A DNA stretch of 6,185 nt from Candidatus Omnitrophota bacterium (GCA_021735105.1 JAIPHS010000054.1:1-6185); one strand, 5' to 3'; counted from the stretch's first letter, positions 1 to 6,185 are shown. Program-made: numbers and translations. Notes: a model not told the origin generated them from the letters alone.

Positions 1-1564
1 GCTTATCTGAAATGACTACACCAGCAGCATGAGTAGAGGCATGCCGTGATACACCTTCAAGCTGCATAGCTACATCAATTAATTTTTTTATTTTGCTATC
101 AGATTTATAAATTTTTTCAAGATCAGGATTTAAAGAAAGAGCTTCTTTAAGGGTTACAGTATGGCCTACAGAAGCAGGTATCATCTTGGCGATTTTATCA
201 ACTTCTGAATAAGTAAAATCCATAACCCTGCCAACATCACGGATAACAGCTCTTGCCAACATTGTTCCAAAAGTAATAATTTGAGCAACATTTTCCTTTC
301 CATAGCGCTGGCTAACATATTCTAAAATCTCTGATCTTTTTTCATAGCAAAAATCAATATCAATATCAGGCATTGAAATTCGGGCAGGATTAAGAAATCT
401 TTCAAACAAAAGATCATAGGCCAAGGGGTCTATGCCGGTTATATTTAATAAATAACTGACAATACTTCCTGCCGCGCTGCCTCTGCCGGGGCCAACCGGA
501 ATATTATTCTCTTTAGCAAATTTTATTAGATCCCAAATAATCAAAAAATAACTAGAAAAACCTGTTTGATTAATTATAGTTAATTCATGCTCTAACCTAT
601 TTTTTGCTTCTAAATTTTGTTTTGAATACTTATTTTCAAAGTTTTGGCAGCAAAGATTTTTAAGAAAATCTTTATCACTCTGGCCGTCTGGTAAAGGAAA
701 ATTTGGAAGATGAACCTTCGAAAAATCCAAAGTAAGATTACACTTTTGCATAACCTTAATTGTATTTTGAATCGCCTCAGGTGTTTGAGAAAATGCTTCT
801 TCCATCTCCTTATGAGTTTTAAAATAAAAGTCTTCTGACCCAAAACGAAATCTATTCGGATCCGAAAGAGTGGTTTGAGTTTGAAGAGCCAGCAAGGCTT
901 GATGAGCAAAAGCTTGATCTTTATCGAGATAATGGATATCATTTGTAGCTAATAAAGGTATTCCTAAATCTTTAGAAATTTTAATTAAATGAGAGTTCAC
1001 ACTATCTTGTTCTTGTAAGCCATTTTTCATTATCTCGAGATAAAAGTTTCCTTCTCCAAAAATATGAAGGTATTCATCTGCTGCTTTATATGCACCCGGT
1101 AAATCTCCTGCTAAAATTAAAGAAGGTATCTCACCCTTTAAGCAAGCACTAGAGGCAAGCAAGCCCTGACTATGCTTATTAAGAAGGTCTTTATCTATTC
1201 TTGGCTTATAATAGAATCCCTCTAGATGAGCTAAACTTACAAGACGTATTAAATTTTTATATCCGGTGGTATTTTTAGCTAAAAGAACAAGGTGATAATT
1301 TTGGCTTTTATTTGTTTTATTGCCTTTATTAAAACGAGAATCAGAAGCCAGGTAAAACTCACAACCTAAAATCGGCTTAATCCCTTTTTTTATACAAAGA
1401 TTATAAAATTTTATAGCTCCAAACATATTCCCATGATCAGTTATAGCCAGAGCAGGCAGTTTTAATCTGGCAGCTTTATCAACTAGTTTTTCTAAAAGAC
1501 AAGCTCCATCTAGAAGGCTGTATTGAGTGTGGACATGAAGATGAACAAAATTAGCATGTTCCAT
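1..1564 (-). CDS. dnaE: DNA polymerase III subunit alpha, N-terminal part (partial at left edge)
   Basis: This is the catalytic subunit of the replicative DNA polymerase; 521 codons are visible without a stop, and the gene runs off the left edge. The PHP domain opens with HLHVHTQYSLLDG (residues 8-20), followed by ITDHGN (41-46), GCEFY (67-71), H91, the SSACLKGE segment with C141, and ATNDIHYL with D209 and H211. The polymerase domain shows GPGRGSAAGS (358-367) and PDIDIDF (399-405). Its D400 and D402 correspond to two of the three catalytic aspartates of E. coli DnaE (D401, D403). RHASTHAAGVVIS follows at 507-519. The third catalytic aspartate, the fingers, the tandem HhH, the OB fold and the tau-binding region lie outside the window. 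The ATG at 1564 is the only plausible start: an in-frame TAA sits 9-7 bases upstream, and FVHLHVHT begins five residues in. No good Shine-Dalgarno is seen at normal spacing; a GGAG lies about 18 bases upstream. The position of the catalytic loop near residue 400 fits the DnaE1 type rather than PolC. Confidence 0.96.
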   Translation of the reverse strand, partial: MEHANFVHLHVHTQYSLLDGACLLEKLVDKAARLKLPALAITDHGNMFGAIKFYNLCIKKGIKPILGCEFYLASDSRFNKGNKTNKSQNYHLVLLAKNTTGYKNLIRLVSLAHLEGFYYKPRIDKDLLNKHSQGLLASSACLKGEIPSLILAGDLPGAYKAADEYLHIFGEGNFYLEIMKNGLQEQDSVNSHLIKISKDLGIPLLATNDIHYLDKDQAFAHQALLALQTQTTLSDPNRFRFGSEDFYFKTHKEMEEAFSQTPEAIQNTIKVMQKCNLTLDFSKVHLPNFPLPDGQSDKDFLKNLCCQNFENKYSKQNLEAKNRLEHELTIINQTGFSSYFLIIWDLIKFAKENNIPVGPGRGSAAGSIVSYLLNITGIDPLAYDLLFERFLNPARISMPDIDIDFCYEKRSEILEYVSQRYGKENVAQIITFGTMLARAVIRDVGRVMDFTYSEVDKIAKMIPASVGHTVTLKEALSLNPDLEKIYKSDSKIKKLIDVAMQLEGVSRHASTHAAGVVISDK

Positions 1565-1585
1565 AGTTAATTAATCACTAAGCTC

Positions 1586-1660
1586 CGATAGACGAGGGAT
1601 GACCACTTCGTTAAGACGATGGACGATTTCGTCTTTCGTCTCTCGTCCTTCGTTTTTCGG
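1586..1660. repeat. Heptamer-built imperfect palindrome between guaA and dnaE
   Basis: On the plus strand, TCG recurs at exactly 7-base spacing at 1629, 1636, 1643, 1650 and 1657, giving units TCGTCTT, TCGTCTC, TCGTCCT and TCGTTTT plus a partial TCGG. The left side carries the complementary unit in two pairs: CGA at 1586 and 1593, and CGA at 1617 and 1624, each pair also 7 apart. The inner arms 1615-1626 and 1629-1640 can pair over 12 positions with one mismatch and one G-T wobble. The outer arms 1586-1595 and 1643-1652 match at 8 of 10 positions. The left arms are separated by about 19 unrelated bases (1596-1614). The element fills most of the gap between the two genes. Its function is unknown. 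Confidence 0.8.
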
Positions 1661-1677
1661 AACGGCTTAACAGTTTG

Positions 1678-3219
1678 TTATTCCCATTCGATTGTAGCAG
1701 GAGGTTTCGAGCTTATATCAAAAACTACACGATTTATCCCACGAACTTTATTTATAATTGCATTAGATATCTCAGCTAATACTTCTTGAGGGACCTTGGC
1801 CCAATCAGCAGTCATTCCATCAAGGCTGGTAACAACCCTCATTGCTATAGCATTCTCATAAGTTCTTTTATCACCCATAACTCCAACTGATCTAACTGGT
1901 AACAAAACAGCAAATGCTTGCCAATACCGGTCATAAAGGCCTTTCTGCCTTATAATTTTTTCTAAAATATAATCAGCTTCTCTTAAAACTTTAAGCCTTT
2001 GATTATTCACCTCTCCTAAAATTCGTACTGCTAACCCCGGCCCTGGAAAAGGGTGCCTTTTTACCAAAGCTTCTGGTAATTCCAAAATTCGAGCAATTTT
2101 TCTTACTTCATCCTTAAAGAGATCACGAAATGGTTCTATCAATTTTAAATTCATTTTATCAGGTAATCCGCCTACATTATGATGCGACTTTATACAAGCA
2201 GTAGGACCGCCAAAGAAAGAAACTGATTCAATTACATCAGGATATAGAGTACCTTGCATTAAAAATTTAGCATTTTTAAATTTTTTAGCTTCATTTTCAA
2301 AAATATTTATAAATTCATGGCCTATAATTTTACGTTTTAATTCAGGGTCGGCTATTCCTTTTAACTTCCTAATAAAAATTTTAGCAGCATTAACATAATG
2401 TAAATTTATTTTATACTTATCACCAAAAACCTTTAATACCCTTTTTACTTCACCCTTTCTAAGCAGCCCATTATTTACAAATATACACCTAAGTTTTTTT
2501 CCAATTGCTTTATGAAGTAAGATTGCTCCTGTTGACGAATCGACTCCCCCGCTTAGGCCGCAAATTACATTACCTTTAGCAGTGACTTTTTTTATCGACT
2601 TAATTTGCTCTGAGACAAAATCTTCTAATTGCCAATTAGCAAAACAATCGGATATTCTAAATAAAAAATTAGAAATTATCTGTATACCCAGTTCTGTGTG
2701 GACAACCTCTGGATGAAATTGAACTCCATAAATTTTTTTCTTCGGATTTCCAACCGAAGCAAATTTAGTATTTAGAGTATGCGAGAGTTGTTTAAACCCT
2801 ATGGGGAGCTTTGCTACCTGGTCAGTATGGCTCATCCAACTAGAAACTGAAGCAGGTAATGAAAAGAAAAGATCATCATGATTATCAATATACATCTTGG
2901 CATGGCCATACTCTCTCTTTTTACCTTCTTTAACAATGCCTTTTTCAGCTTGTATTAAAATTTGCATGCCATAGCAAATACCTAAAATAGGAACTTTAAA
3001 TTGTAAAAAATATCTTTTTAAAGAAGGGGCGCCCTTTTGATAAACGCCATGGGGGCCGCCTGATAAAATTATTGCTTTCGGTTTAATTTTTTCAACCTCA
3101 GCCTTAGTTATAGTATGTGGTTTTACTATACTAAAAACCTTCAACTCACGCACTCTTCTTGCTATAAGCTGAGTATATTGTGAACCAAAATCAATAATTA
3201 AAACTGTATCTTTTCTCAT
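1678..3219 (-). CDS. guaA: GMP synthase (glutamine-hydrolysing)
   Basis: This cytoplasmic enzyme converts XMP to GMP using ATP and glutamine, the last step of guanine nucleotide synthesis. With the start chosen here it has 513 residues, a usual bacterial length. The class I glutamine amidotransferase domain comes first: TVLIIDFGSQYTQLIARR (5-22), nucleophile C82 in ILGICYGMQ, and H169 and E171 in VQFHPEV. The ATP pyrophosphatase domain follows with the P-loop SGGVDSS (223-229). The C-terminal dimerisation/XMP-binding part has KSHHNVGGLPD (344-354), RHPFPGPGLAVR (388-399), GDKRTYENAIAMRVVTS (449-465) and the terminal KPPATIEWE (505-513). All key residues are present. The frame stays open to an ATG at 3276, but that adds 19 residues encoded by the intergenic palindrome and not seen in the family. 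The ATG at 3219 follows AGGG with 5-base spacing and puts IIDFGSQY in its usual place. It lies 81 bases downstream of guaB3, which makes its substrate. Confidence 0.97.
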   Translation of the reverse strand: MRKDTVLIIDFGSQYTQLIARRVRELKVFSIVKPHTITKAEVEKIKPKAIILSGGPHGVYQKGAPSLKRYFLQFKVPILGICYGMQILIQAEKGIVKEGKKREYGHAKMYIDNHDDLFFSLPASVSSWMSHTDQVAKLPIGFKQLSHTLNTKFASVGNPKKKIYGVQFHPEVVHTELGIQIISNFLFRISDCFANWQLEDFVSEQIKSIKKVTAKGNVICGLSGGVDSSTGAILLHKAIGKKLRCIFVNNGLLRKGEVKRVLKVFGDKYKINLHYVNAAKIFIRKLKGIADPELKRKIIGHEFINIFENEAKKFKNAKFLMQGTLYPDVIESVSFFGGPTACIKSHHNVGGLPDKMNLKLIEPFRDLFKDEVRKIARILELPEALVKRHPFPGPGLAVRILGEVNNQRLKVLREADYILEKIIRQKGLYDRYWQAFAVLLPVRSVGVMGDKRTYENAIAMRVVTSLDGMTADWAKVPQEVLAEISNAIINKVRGINRVVFDISSKPPATIEWE

Positions 3220-3230
3220 ATTAGCCCTAG

Positions 3231-3288
3231 GTCCAACGTCCAAAGTCCAAAGCCTATATTTCTTAACATTGGACATAGGACATTGGAC
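3231..3288. repeat. Heptamer-built imperfect palindrome between guaB3 and guaA
   Basis: On the plus strand, GTCC recurs at exact 7-base spacing at 3231, 3238 and 3245 (units GTCCAAC, GTCCAAA, GTCCAAA, then a decayed GCCTATA at 3252). Its complement GGAC recurs at 3271, 3278 and 3285 (units GGACATA, GGACATT, GGACTAT). The arms 3231-3248 and 3271-3288 are inverted copies matching at 15 of 18 positions, with a 22-base AT-rich centre. In the guaB3-guaA transcript this would fold just upstream of the guaA Shine-Dalgarno (3225-3228). There is no T-run on its minus-strand downstream side, so a classical terminator for this operon is unlikely. The T-rich tract at 3289-3297 follows it only on the plus strand. 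Its function is unknown. Confidence 0.82.
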
Positions 3289-3300
3289 TATTTTTTATAT

Positions 3301-4461
3301 TTATTTGCCCATTCCCACTCTTTGAGTAGCTTGAAAAACTTTACCTTCAGTTTGAATTGAAGGAGCTATGATAATTTCAACAAAGTGCATTTCATCTAAA
3401 TTCTTGGCTCCTAAAGACCCCATTGAGGTAGCTAAAGCCCCCATTAAATTCTGGGAACCATCATCAACCACAGCTGAACCGAAAAGAATTTGTTTTAAAG
3501 ATCCTGATACACCAGTCTTGATTCTAGTCCCTCTAGGGAGATTACTATGGGAAGTTGCCATCCCCCAATGATAACCACCACCCGGTGCTTCTTTGGCACG
3601 AGTAAATGCAGAACCAATCATAACTGCATCTGCCCCTGAAGCAAATGCTTTACAAATATCTCCTCCTTTGCTCATTCCACCATCGGTAATAATCGGCACA
3701 AATTTTCCCGTTTTACGATAATAAAAATCTCTAGCTGCAGCACAATCAATAGTTGAGGTTACCTGGGGGACACCTATGCCTAAAACCCCCCGGGTTGTAC
3801 ATGCTGCACCCGGGCCAACTCCAACTAAAATTCCTGCGCATCCAGTTGACAATAAATCTAGAGTCACTTTATAAGTTACACAATTACCGATAATTACAGG
3901 AATTTTTTTCTCATTACAAAATTTATATAAATCTAAGGGTTTGTAGTTGCTTGCGATATGTTTTACGGTAGTCACGGTTGATTGGACCACAAAACAATCA
4001 GCTCCAGCATCTTCTGCAATCTCACTAAATCTATCAGCATTTTGAGGAATACAACTTACTGCTGCATAACCTCCAGCAGTTTTAATTTCTGATACTCTTT
4101 TTGCAATTAAGTTTTCTTTGATTTCTGCAGTATAGGCCTTTTGAATTAAAGCAGTAGCGGTTTCCGGATCAGCTTCAGATATCTCCTTTAAAATTTCAGA
4201 TGGATTCTCGTAACGAGTTTGCACTCCATCTAAATTTAAAACTGCAATACCGCCTAATTTTGACATTTTTACAGCAAAATCGACTCCAACAACCCCATCC
4301 ATAGCCGCAGCTAAAATTGGAACCTTAAATTCTTTACCGCTAAATTTCCAAGAACAATTAACTTCATCCGGATTTATAGTAATTTCTCCCGGAGCAAGCG
4401 CAACCTCATCAAACCCATAACACCGTCTAGCTCTTCTTCCTATACCAACCCATTCTGCCAT
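3301..4461 (-). CDS. guaB3: GuaB3-family IMP dehydrogenase (CBS-less)
   Basis: The likely role is NAD-dependent oxidation of IMP to XMP, the committed step toward GMP. At 386 residues it is about 100 shorter than ordinary GuaB and lacks the CBS pair that normally interrupts the barrel after roughly residue 100. The N-terminus GIGRRARRCYGFDEVALAPG (6-25) and the C-terminus ending RVGMGK are typical of the GuaB3 (IMP dehydrogenase-related) family. The active-site loop GVGPGAACTTRGVLGIGVPQ (214-233) retains the catalytic cysteine, C221, and the following TTR. DGGMSKGGD (260-268) and MIGSAF (281-286) form the IMP phosphate site. The flap is diverged: NLPRGTRIKTG (307-317) stands where canonical enzymes carry other sequence, and I do not see the usual Arg-Tyr dyad. 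The start is fixed by AAGGAGGG with 6-base spacing. It lies 2 bases after the oxidoreductase stop and directly before guaA. A GMP reductase is less likely given the GuaB3 ends and the guaA context. Calling it a working IMPDH is an inference from C221 and that context. Confidence 0.9.
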   Translation of the reverse strand: MAEWVGIGRRARRCYGFDEVALAPGEITINPDEVNCSWKFSGKEFKVPILAAAMDGVVGVDFAVKMSKLGGIAVLNLDGVQTRYENPSEILKEISEADPETATALIQKAYTAEIKENLIAKRVSEIKTAGGYAAVSCIPQNADRFSEIAEDAGADCFVVQSTVTTVKHIASNYKPLDLYKFCNEKKIPVIIGNCVTYKVTLDLLSTGCAGILVGVGPGAACTTRGVLGIGVPQVTSTIDCAAARDFYYRKTGKFVPIITDGGMSKGGDICKAFASGADAVMIGSAFTRAKEAPGGGYHWGMATSHSNLPRGTRIKTGVSGSLKQILFGSAVVDDGSQNLMGALATSMGSLGAKNLDEMHFVEIIIAPSIQTEGKVFQATQRVGMGK

Positions 4462-4463
4462 AA

Positions 4464-5465
4464 TTAACCCTCCTTATCGTATATATCTTGTATTTCTTCT
4501 CTCATTATATTTTCTTGATTCTCTAGGTCAAAACTAGAAACCTCAGAACCTAAAAAATAATTAGCCAAAGCAGCACCTTCATTTTTAGCCCTTAGGCTAT
4601 TTCGTGTATAGCATTTTTGATTTTTTATATCTGGTTTACCAGCATCTCCTATTATATAAACTTCACCATAATTTAGAAAAAAATCTTTTTTCTCTAAATT
4701 TGTTTTTAAATCTTCTAAAAAATTAAGATTAGGATATAAAATACTATCAATAAAGACTAGTTGTGAAGAAAAAACTTTTATGGGAAGATTTTCTTCATCT
4801 AAAGAATTATCTATTGCATCCTTGATAATCTTTACAGCCTTAACGCTTTTTTCTCCGATAACTTCTTTGAGATTATAGCCTAGATAGAGCACAATTCCTT
4901 TCTTTTCTAAAAGATTTTTTATCTCTTGTTGGTCTTGCCCTAAAAATTCTAAATTAGCCGCTACAATCCTTACTTCTTTTTGCAAAGACCTAAGAAATAA
5001 ACTAAACTTTATCCCTTCTAAAGAATTTACAAATAAAACAGTTTCATTATGAATTTTTAAAAGAACTTTTAACAAAAAAGGATTAACCTCTGCTAAATAA
5101 AAAAAACCTTCTTTATTTGTCCCCTTTATCTCTATTTTTCTATTAGAAATTCCAGAAGCTATTACTAAATTTTCAAATCCTAACTTTTGAGAATTATCTA
5201 GATATATTTTTTTACGCTTTTGATTTATTTTTTCTACTTTAGCACAGATAAATTTAATACCCAACTTTTTAGCTAGCTGATCATTTTTTTTTACCCGCTT
5301 TAAATCAGTTAAATCTTTGCTAATTCGGTTTTTAGGAAAATAAAAGTCATTTTTATCAATTAGAGTTATATCTATTTTTTGGCCAGACCTTACGATCGTC
5401 TCAAGAAAAAAACTGCCAGCAATACCAGAACCAATAACTGTTAATTTATCTATCTCATTGTTCAT
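4464..5465 (-). CDS. FAD-dependent pyridine-nucleotide-type oxidoreductase with degraded NAD(P) site
   Basis: This 333-residue flavoprotein resembles NADH dehydrogenase type II / sulfide:quinone reductase-like proteins, but its substrate is not known. The N-terminal FAD Rossmann motif is intact: KLTVIGSGIAG (7-17) with acidic D37 ending the second strand (TLID). The LVIASG element (100-105) and the C-terminal FAD-contact motif VYIIGDAGKPD (269-279) are also present. The second Rossmann fold, expected to bind NAD(P)H, begins at TVLFVNSLEG (142-151), where the GxGxxG glycines are replaced (N147, L149 and I152 by my alignment) and the following Glu is F154. There is no CxxC or CxxxxC redox pair, and no clear membrane segment. 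Its ATG overlaps the metF-like 3' end by 11 bases, and no strong Shine-Dalgarno is seen, suggesting coupled translation. Its last codons encode the guaB3 ribosome-binding site. The tight linkage suggests it works with the MTHFR, perhaps as an electron-transfer partner; that is inference only. Confidence 0.75.
   Translation of the reverse strand: MNNEIDKLTVIGSGIAGSFFLETIVRSGQKIDITLIDKNDFYFPKNRISKDLTDLKRVKKNDQLAKKLGIKFICAKVEKINQKRKKIYLDNSQKLGFENLVIASGISNRKIEIKGTNKEGFFYLAEVNPFLLKVLLKIHNETVLFVNSLEGIKFSLFLRSLQKEVRIVAANLEFLGQDQQEIKNLLEKKGIVLYLGYNLKEVIGEKSVKAVKIIKDAIDNSLDEENLPIKVFSSQLVFIDSILYPNLNFLEDLKTNLEKKDFFLNYGEVYIIGDAGKPDIKNQKCYTRNSLRAKNEGAALANYFLGSEVSSFDLENQENIMREEIQDIYDKEG
4468..4475 (-). promoter_or_regulatory. 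Shine-Dalgarno sequence of guaB3, inside the upstream gene's end
   Basis: AAGGAGGG lies 6 bases before the guaB3 ATG at 4461. It is also part of the last sense codons (AAG GAG GGT, for Lys-Glu-Gly) of the oxidoreductase, whose stop is 4466-4464. It is the strongest ribosome-binding site in the window and fixes the guaB3 start. The arrangement implies that ribosomes finishing the upstream gene pass over or reinitiate at guaB3. Confidence 0.85.
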
Positions 5466-6185
5466 TAACTAAAATTTGACCTAGTTCATCAAACCAACCA
5501 AAAGGCATAAAGTGAGCTCCCTGACATATATTTTTTAAATTTGCTAAAATATTTTTTGAAATCAAAACAGATTCTTTCCGTTTTGACTTTGCCTTTTTCA
5601 TTTTTTCAATGTAAGCAGACGGCACCTCTACTCCGGGAATGTTATCATTTAAATAATAAGCCATTTTTTCACTTTTTAATAGAGTTATGCCAGCAATTAC
5701 CGGTACCGGAGGCTTATATTTATTTAAGAACTTTTCAAAGCGTCTGACATCAAAAATAGGTTGAGTTTGAAAAAAAGAAGCTCCGGCTTTTATTTTTTCA
5801 TCCATCTTTTTCAATTCCTTATTTAAATTGGGAGAAAAAGGATTTAAAGCCGCTCCACTGTAAAAATTCGTTTTCCCTTTTATCTTGTTACCAGCCCAAT
5901 CACGCCCTGAGTTTAACTTATTAGTTAACTGAATTAATCCGATAGAATCAAATTCGAATACACCTTTAGCTTCAGGATGATCCCCCCAACTAGGATCATC
6001 TCCGGTAAGCAATAATAAATTTTCAATCCCAAAAGAAAAAGCTGCTAAAAGATCTCCTCCTAAAGCTAAAACGTTACGGTCCCGTGTGGTTAATTGCATA
6101 ATTGGATCAAGGCCAACTTGTTTCAGCATTATGCACAAGGCCCAAGGACTCATCCTCACCCGGGATGCCTGCATATCTGTAACAT
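5455..6185 (-). CDS. metF: Methylenetetrahydrofolate reductase (partial, N-terminus beyond right edge)
   Basis: This enzyme reduces 5,10-methylene-THF to 5-methyl-THF on an FAD-containing TIM barrel; the product feeds methionine synthesis or, in acetogen-like anaerobes, the methyl branch of the Wood-Ljungdahl pathway. About 242 codons are visible. The frame stays open to the window edge and reads VTD before the ATG at 6174, matching the conserved NVTDNQ region. That ATG is therefore internal, and roughly 50 N-terminal residues are missing. Counting from that internal Met, recognisable segments are RVRMSPWAL (5-13), DPIMQLTTRDRNVLAL (23-38), LLLLTGDDPSWGDHPEAKGVFEFDS (53-77), FYSGAALNPFSP (103-114), GASFFQTQPIFD (131-142) and NDNIPGVEVP (176-185). 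The TGD aspartate and the TQP glutamine correspond to catalytic positions of E. coli MetF (D120, Q183). The 3' end overlaps the oxidoreductase start by 11 bases. There is no regulatory C-terminal domain. The GDHPEAKG-type wording resembles anaerobe MTHFRs, by memory only. Confidence 0.92.
   Translation of the reverse strand, partial: VTDMQASRVRMSPWALCIMLKQVGLDPIMQLTTRDRNVLALGGDLLAAFSFGIENLLLLTGDDPSWGDHPEAKGVFEFDSIGLIQLTNKLNSGRDWAGNKIKGKTNFYSGAALNPFSPNLNKELKKMDEKIKAGASFFQTQPIFDVRRFEKFLNKYKPPVPVIAGITLLKSEKMAYYLNDNIPGVEVPSAYIEKMKKAKSKRKESVLISKNILANLKNICQGAHFMPFGWFDELGQILVNEQ

Noticed and set aside
610..942. Open frame of 110 codons on the minus strand
   Set aside because: It lies entirely inside dnaE in another frame; its translation is a low-complexity Ile/Lys/Phe-rich string, while the dnaE frame carries conserved motifs.
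1615..1640. Intrinsic terminator after guaA
   Set aside because: The inner hairpin is not followed by a T-run on the minus strand; the next bases read TTAACGAAG.
1586..1660. CRISPR-like array
   Set aside because: The repeat unit is 7 bases with no spacers, and no cas genes are seen.
1668..1680. Perfect 5-base inverted repeat TAACA-N3-TGTTA at the guaA stop codon as an operator
   Set aside because: It is too short and AT-rich to be distinguished from chance, and it overlaps the end of the coding sequence.
3231..3300. Intrinsic terminator formed by the guaB3-guaA hairpin
   Set aside because: The T-rich tract (3289-3297) follows the hairpin only on the plus strand, where no gene ends. In the direction of transcription the hairpin is followed by CTAGGG and the guaA start.
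3220..3300. Sigma-70 promoter for guaA
   Set aside because: TTGGAC units resemble a -35 box, but they are part of the heptamer repeat and no correctly spaced -10 box stands out.
3368..3571. Plus-strand open frame of 67 codons
   Set aside because: It is antisense to the conserved C-terminal part of guaB3 and has no ribosome-binding site or recognisable product.
5541..5747. Plus-strand open frame of 68 codons
   Set aside because: It is antisense to the metF-like gene and has no family resemblance or start signal.

Overview
The window is a compact, AT-rich bacterial chromosomal segment in which every gene lies on the minus strand. In transcription order (high to low coordinates) it holds: the 3' part of a methylenetetrahydrofolate reductase gene (metF-like, cut by the right edge); a small FAD-dependent pyridine-nucleotide-type oxidoreductase with a degraded NAD(P) site; guaB3, a CBS-less IMP dehydrogenase of the GuaB3 family; guaA (GMP synthase); and the 5' third of dnaE (DNA polymerase III alpha, cut by the left edge). 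Products are recognised from conserved motifs; nothing was searched against a database.

Layout: metF and the oxidoreductase overlap by 11 bases. The oxidoreductase and guaB3 are 2 bases apart, and the guaB3 Shine-Dalgarno sequence lies inside the last oxidoreductase codons. These three therefore look translationally coupled in one operon whose promoter is outside the window. An 81-base gap separates guaB3 from guaA and a 113-base gap separates guaA from dnaE (counting from the start I prefer for guaA). Each gap is largely filled by an imperfect palindrome built from tandem 7-base units. No gene-free stretch exceeds 300 bases.

How the genes fit together: GuaB3 (IMP to XMP) and GuaA (XMP to GMP) form the complete guanine-nucleotide branch. 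The MTHFR and its flavoprotein neighbour belong to one-carbon/folate metabolism, or to the methyl branch of the Wood-Ljungdahl pathway if the organism is an anaerobe. DnaE is replicative housekeeping. This is mainly core metabolism, not an accessory or defence island.

Organism: low G+C, terse spacing, a GuaB3-type enzyme next to guaA, an anaerobe-like MTHFR and heptamer palindromes between genes would suit an uncultured anaerobic lineage such as Omnitrophota or a relative. That placement is a weak inference. The least explained part of the window is the pair of intergenic heptamer palindromes. The second point of interest is the oxidoreductase, which keeps its FAD motifs but has lost the glycine-rich NAD(P)H motif.
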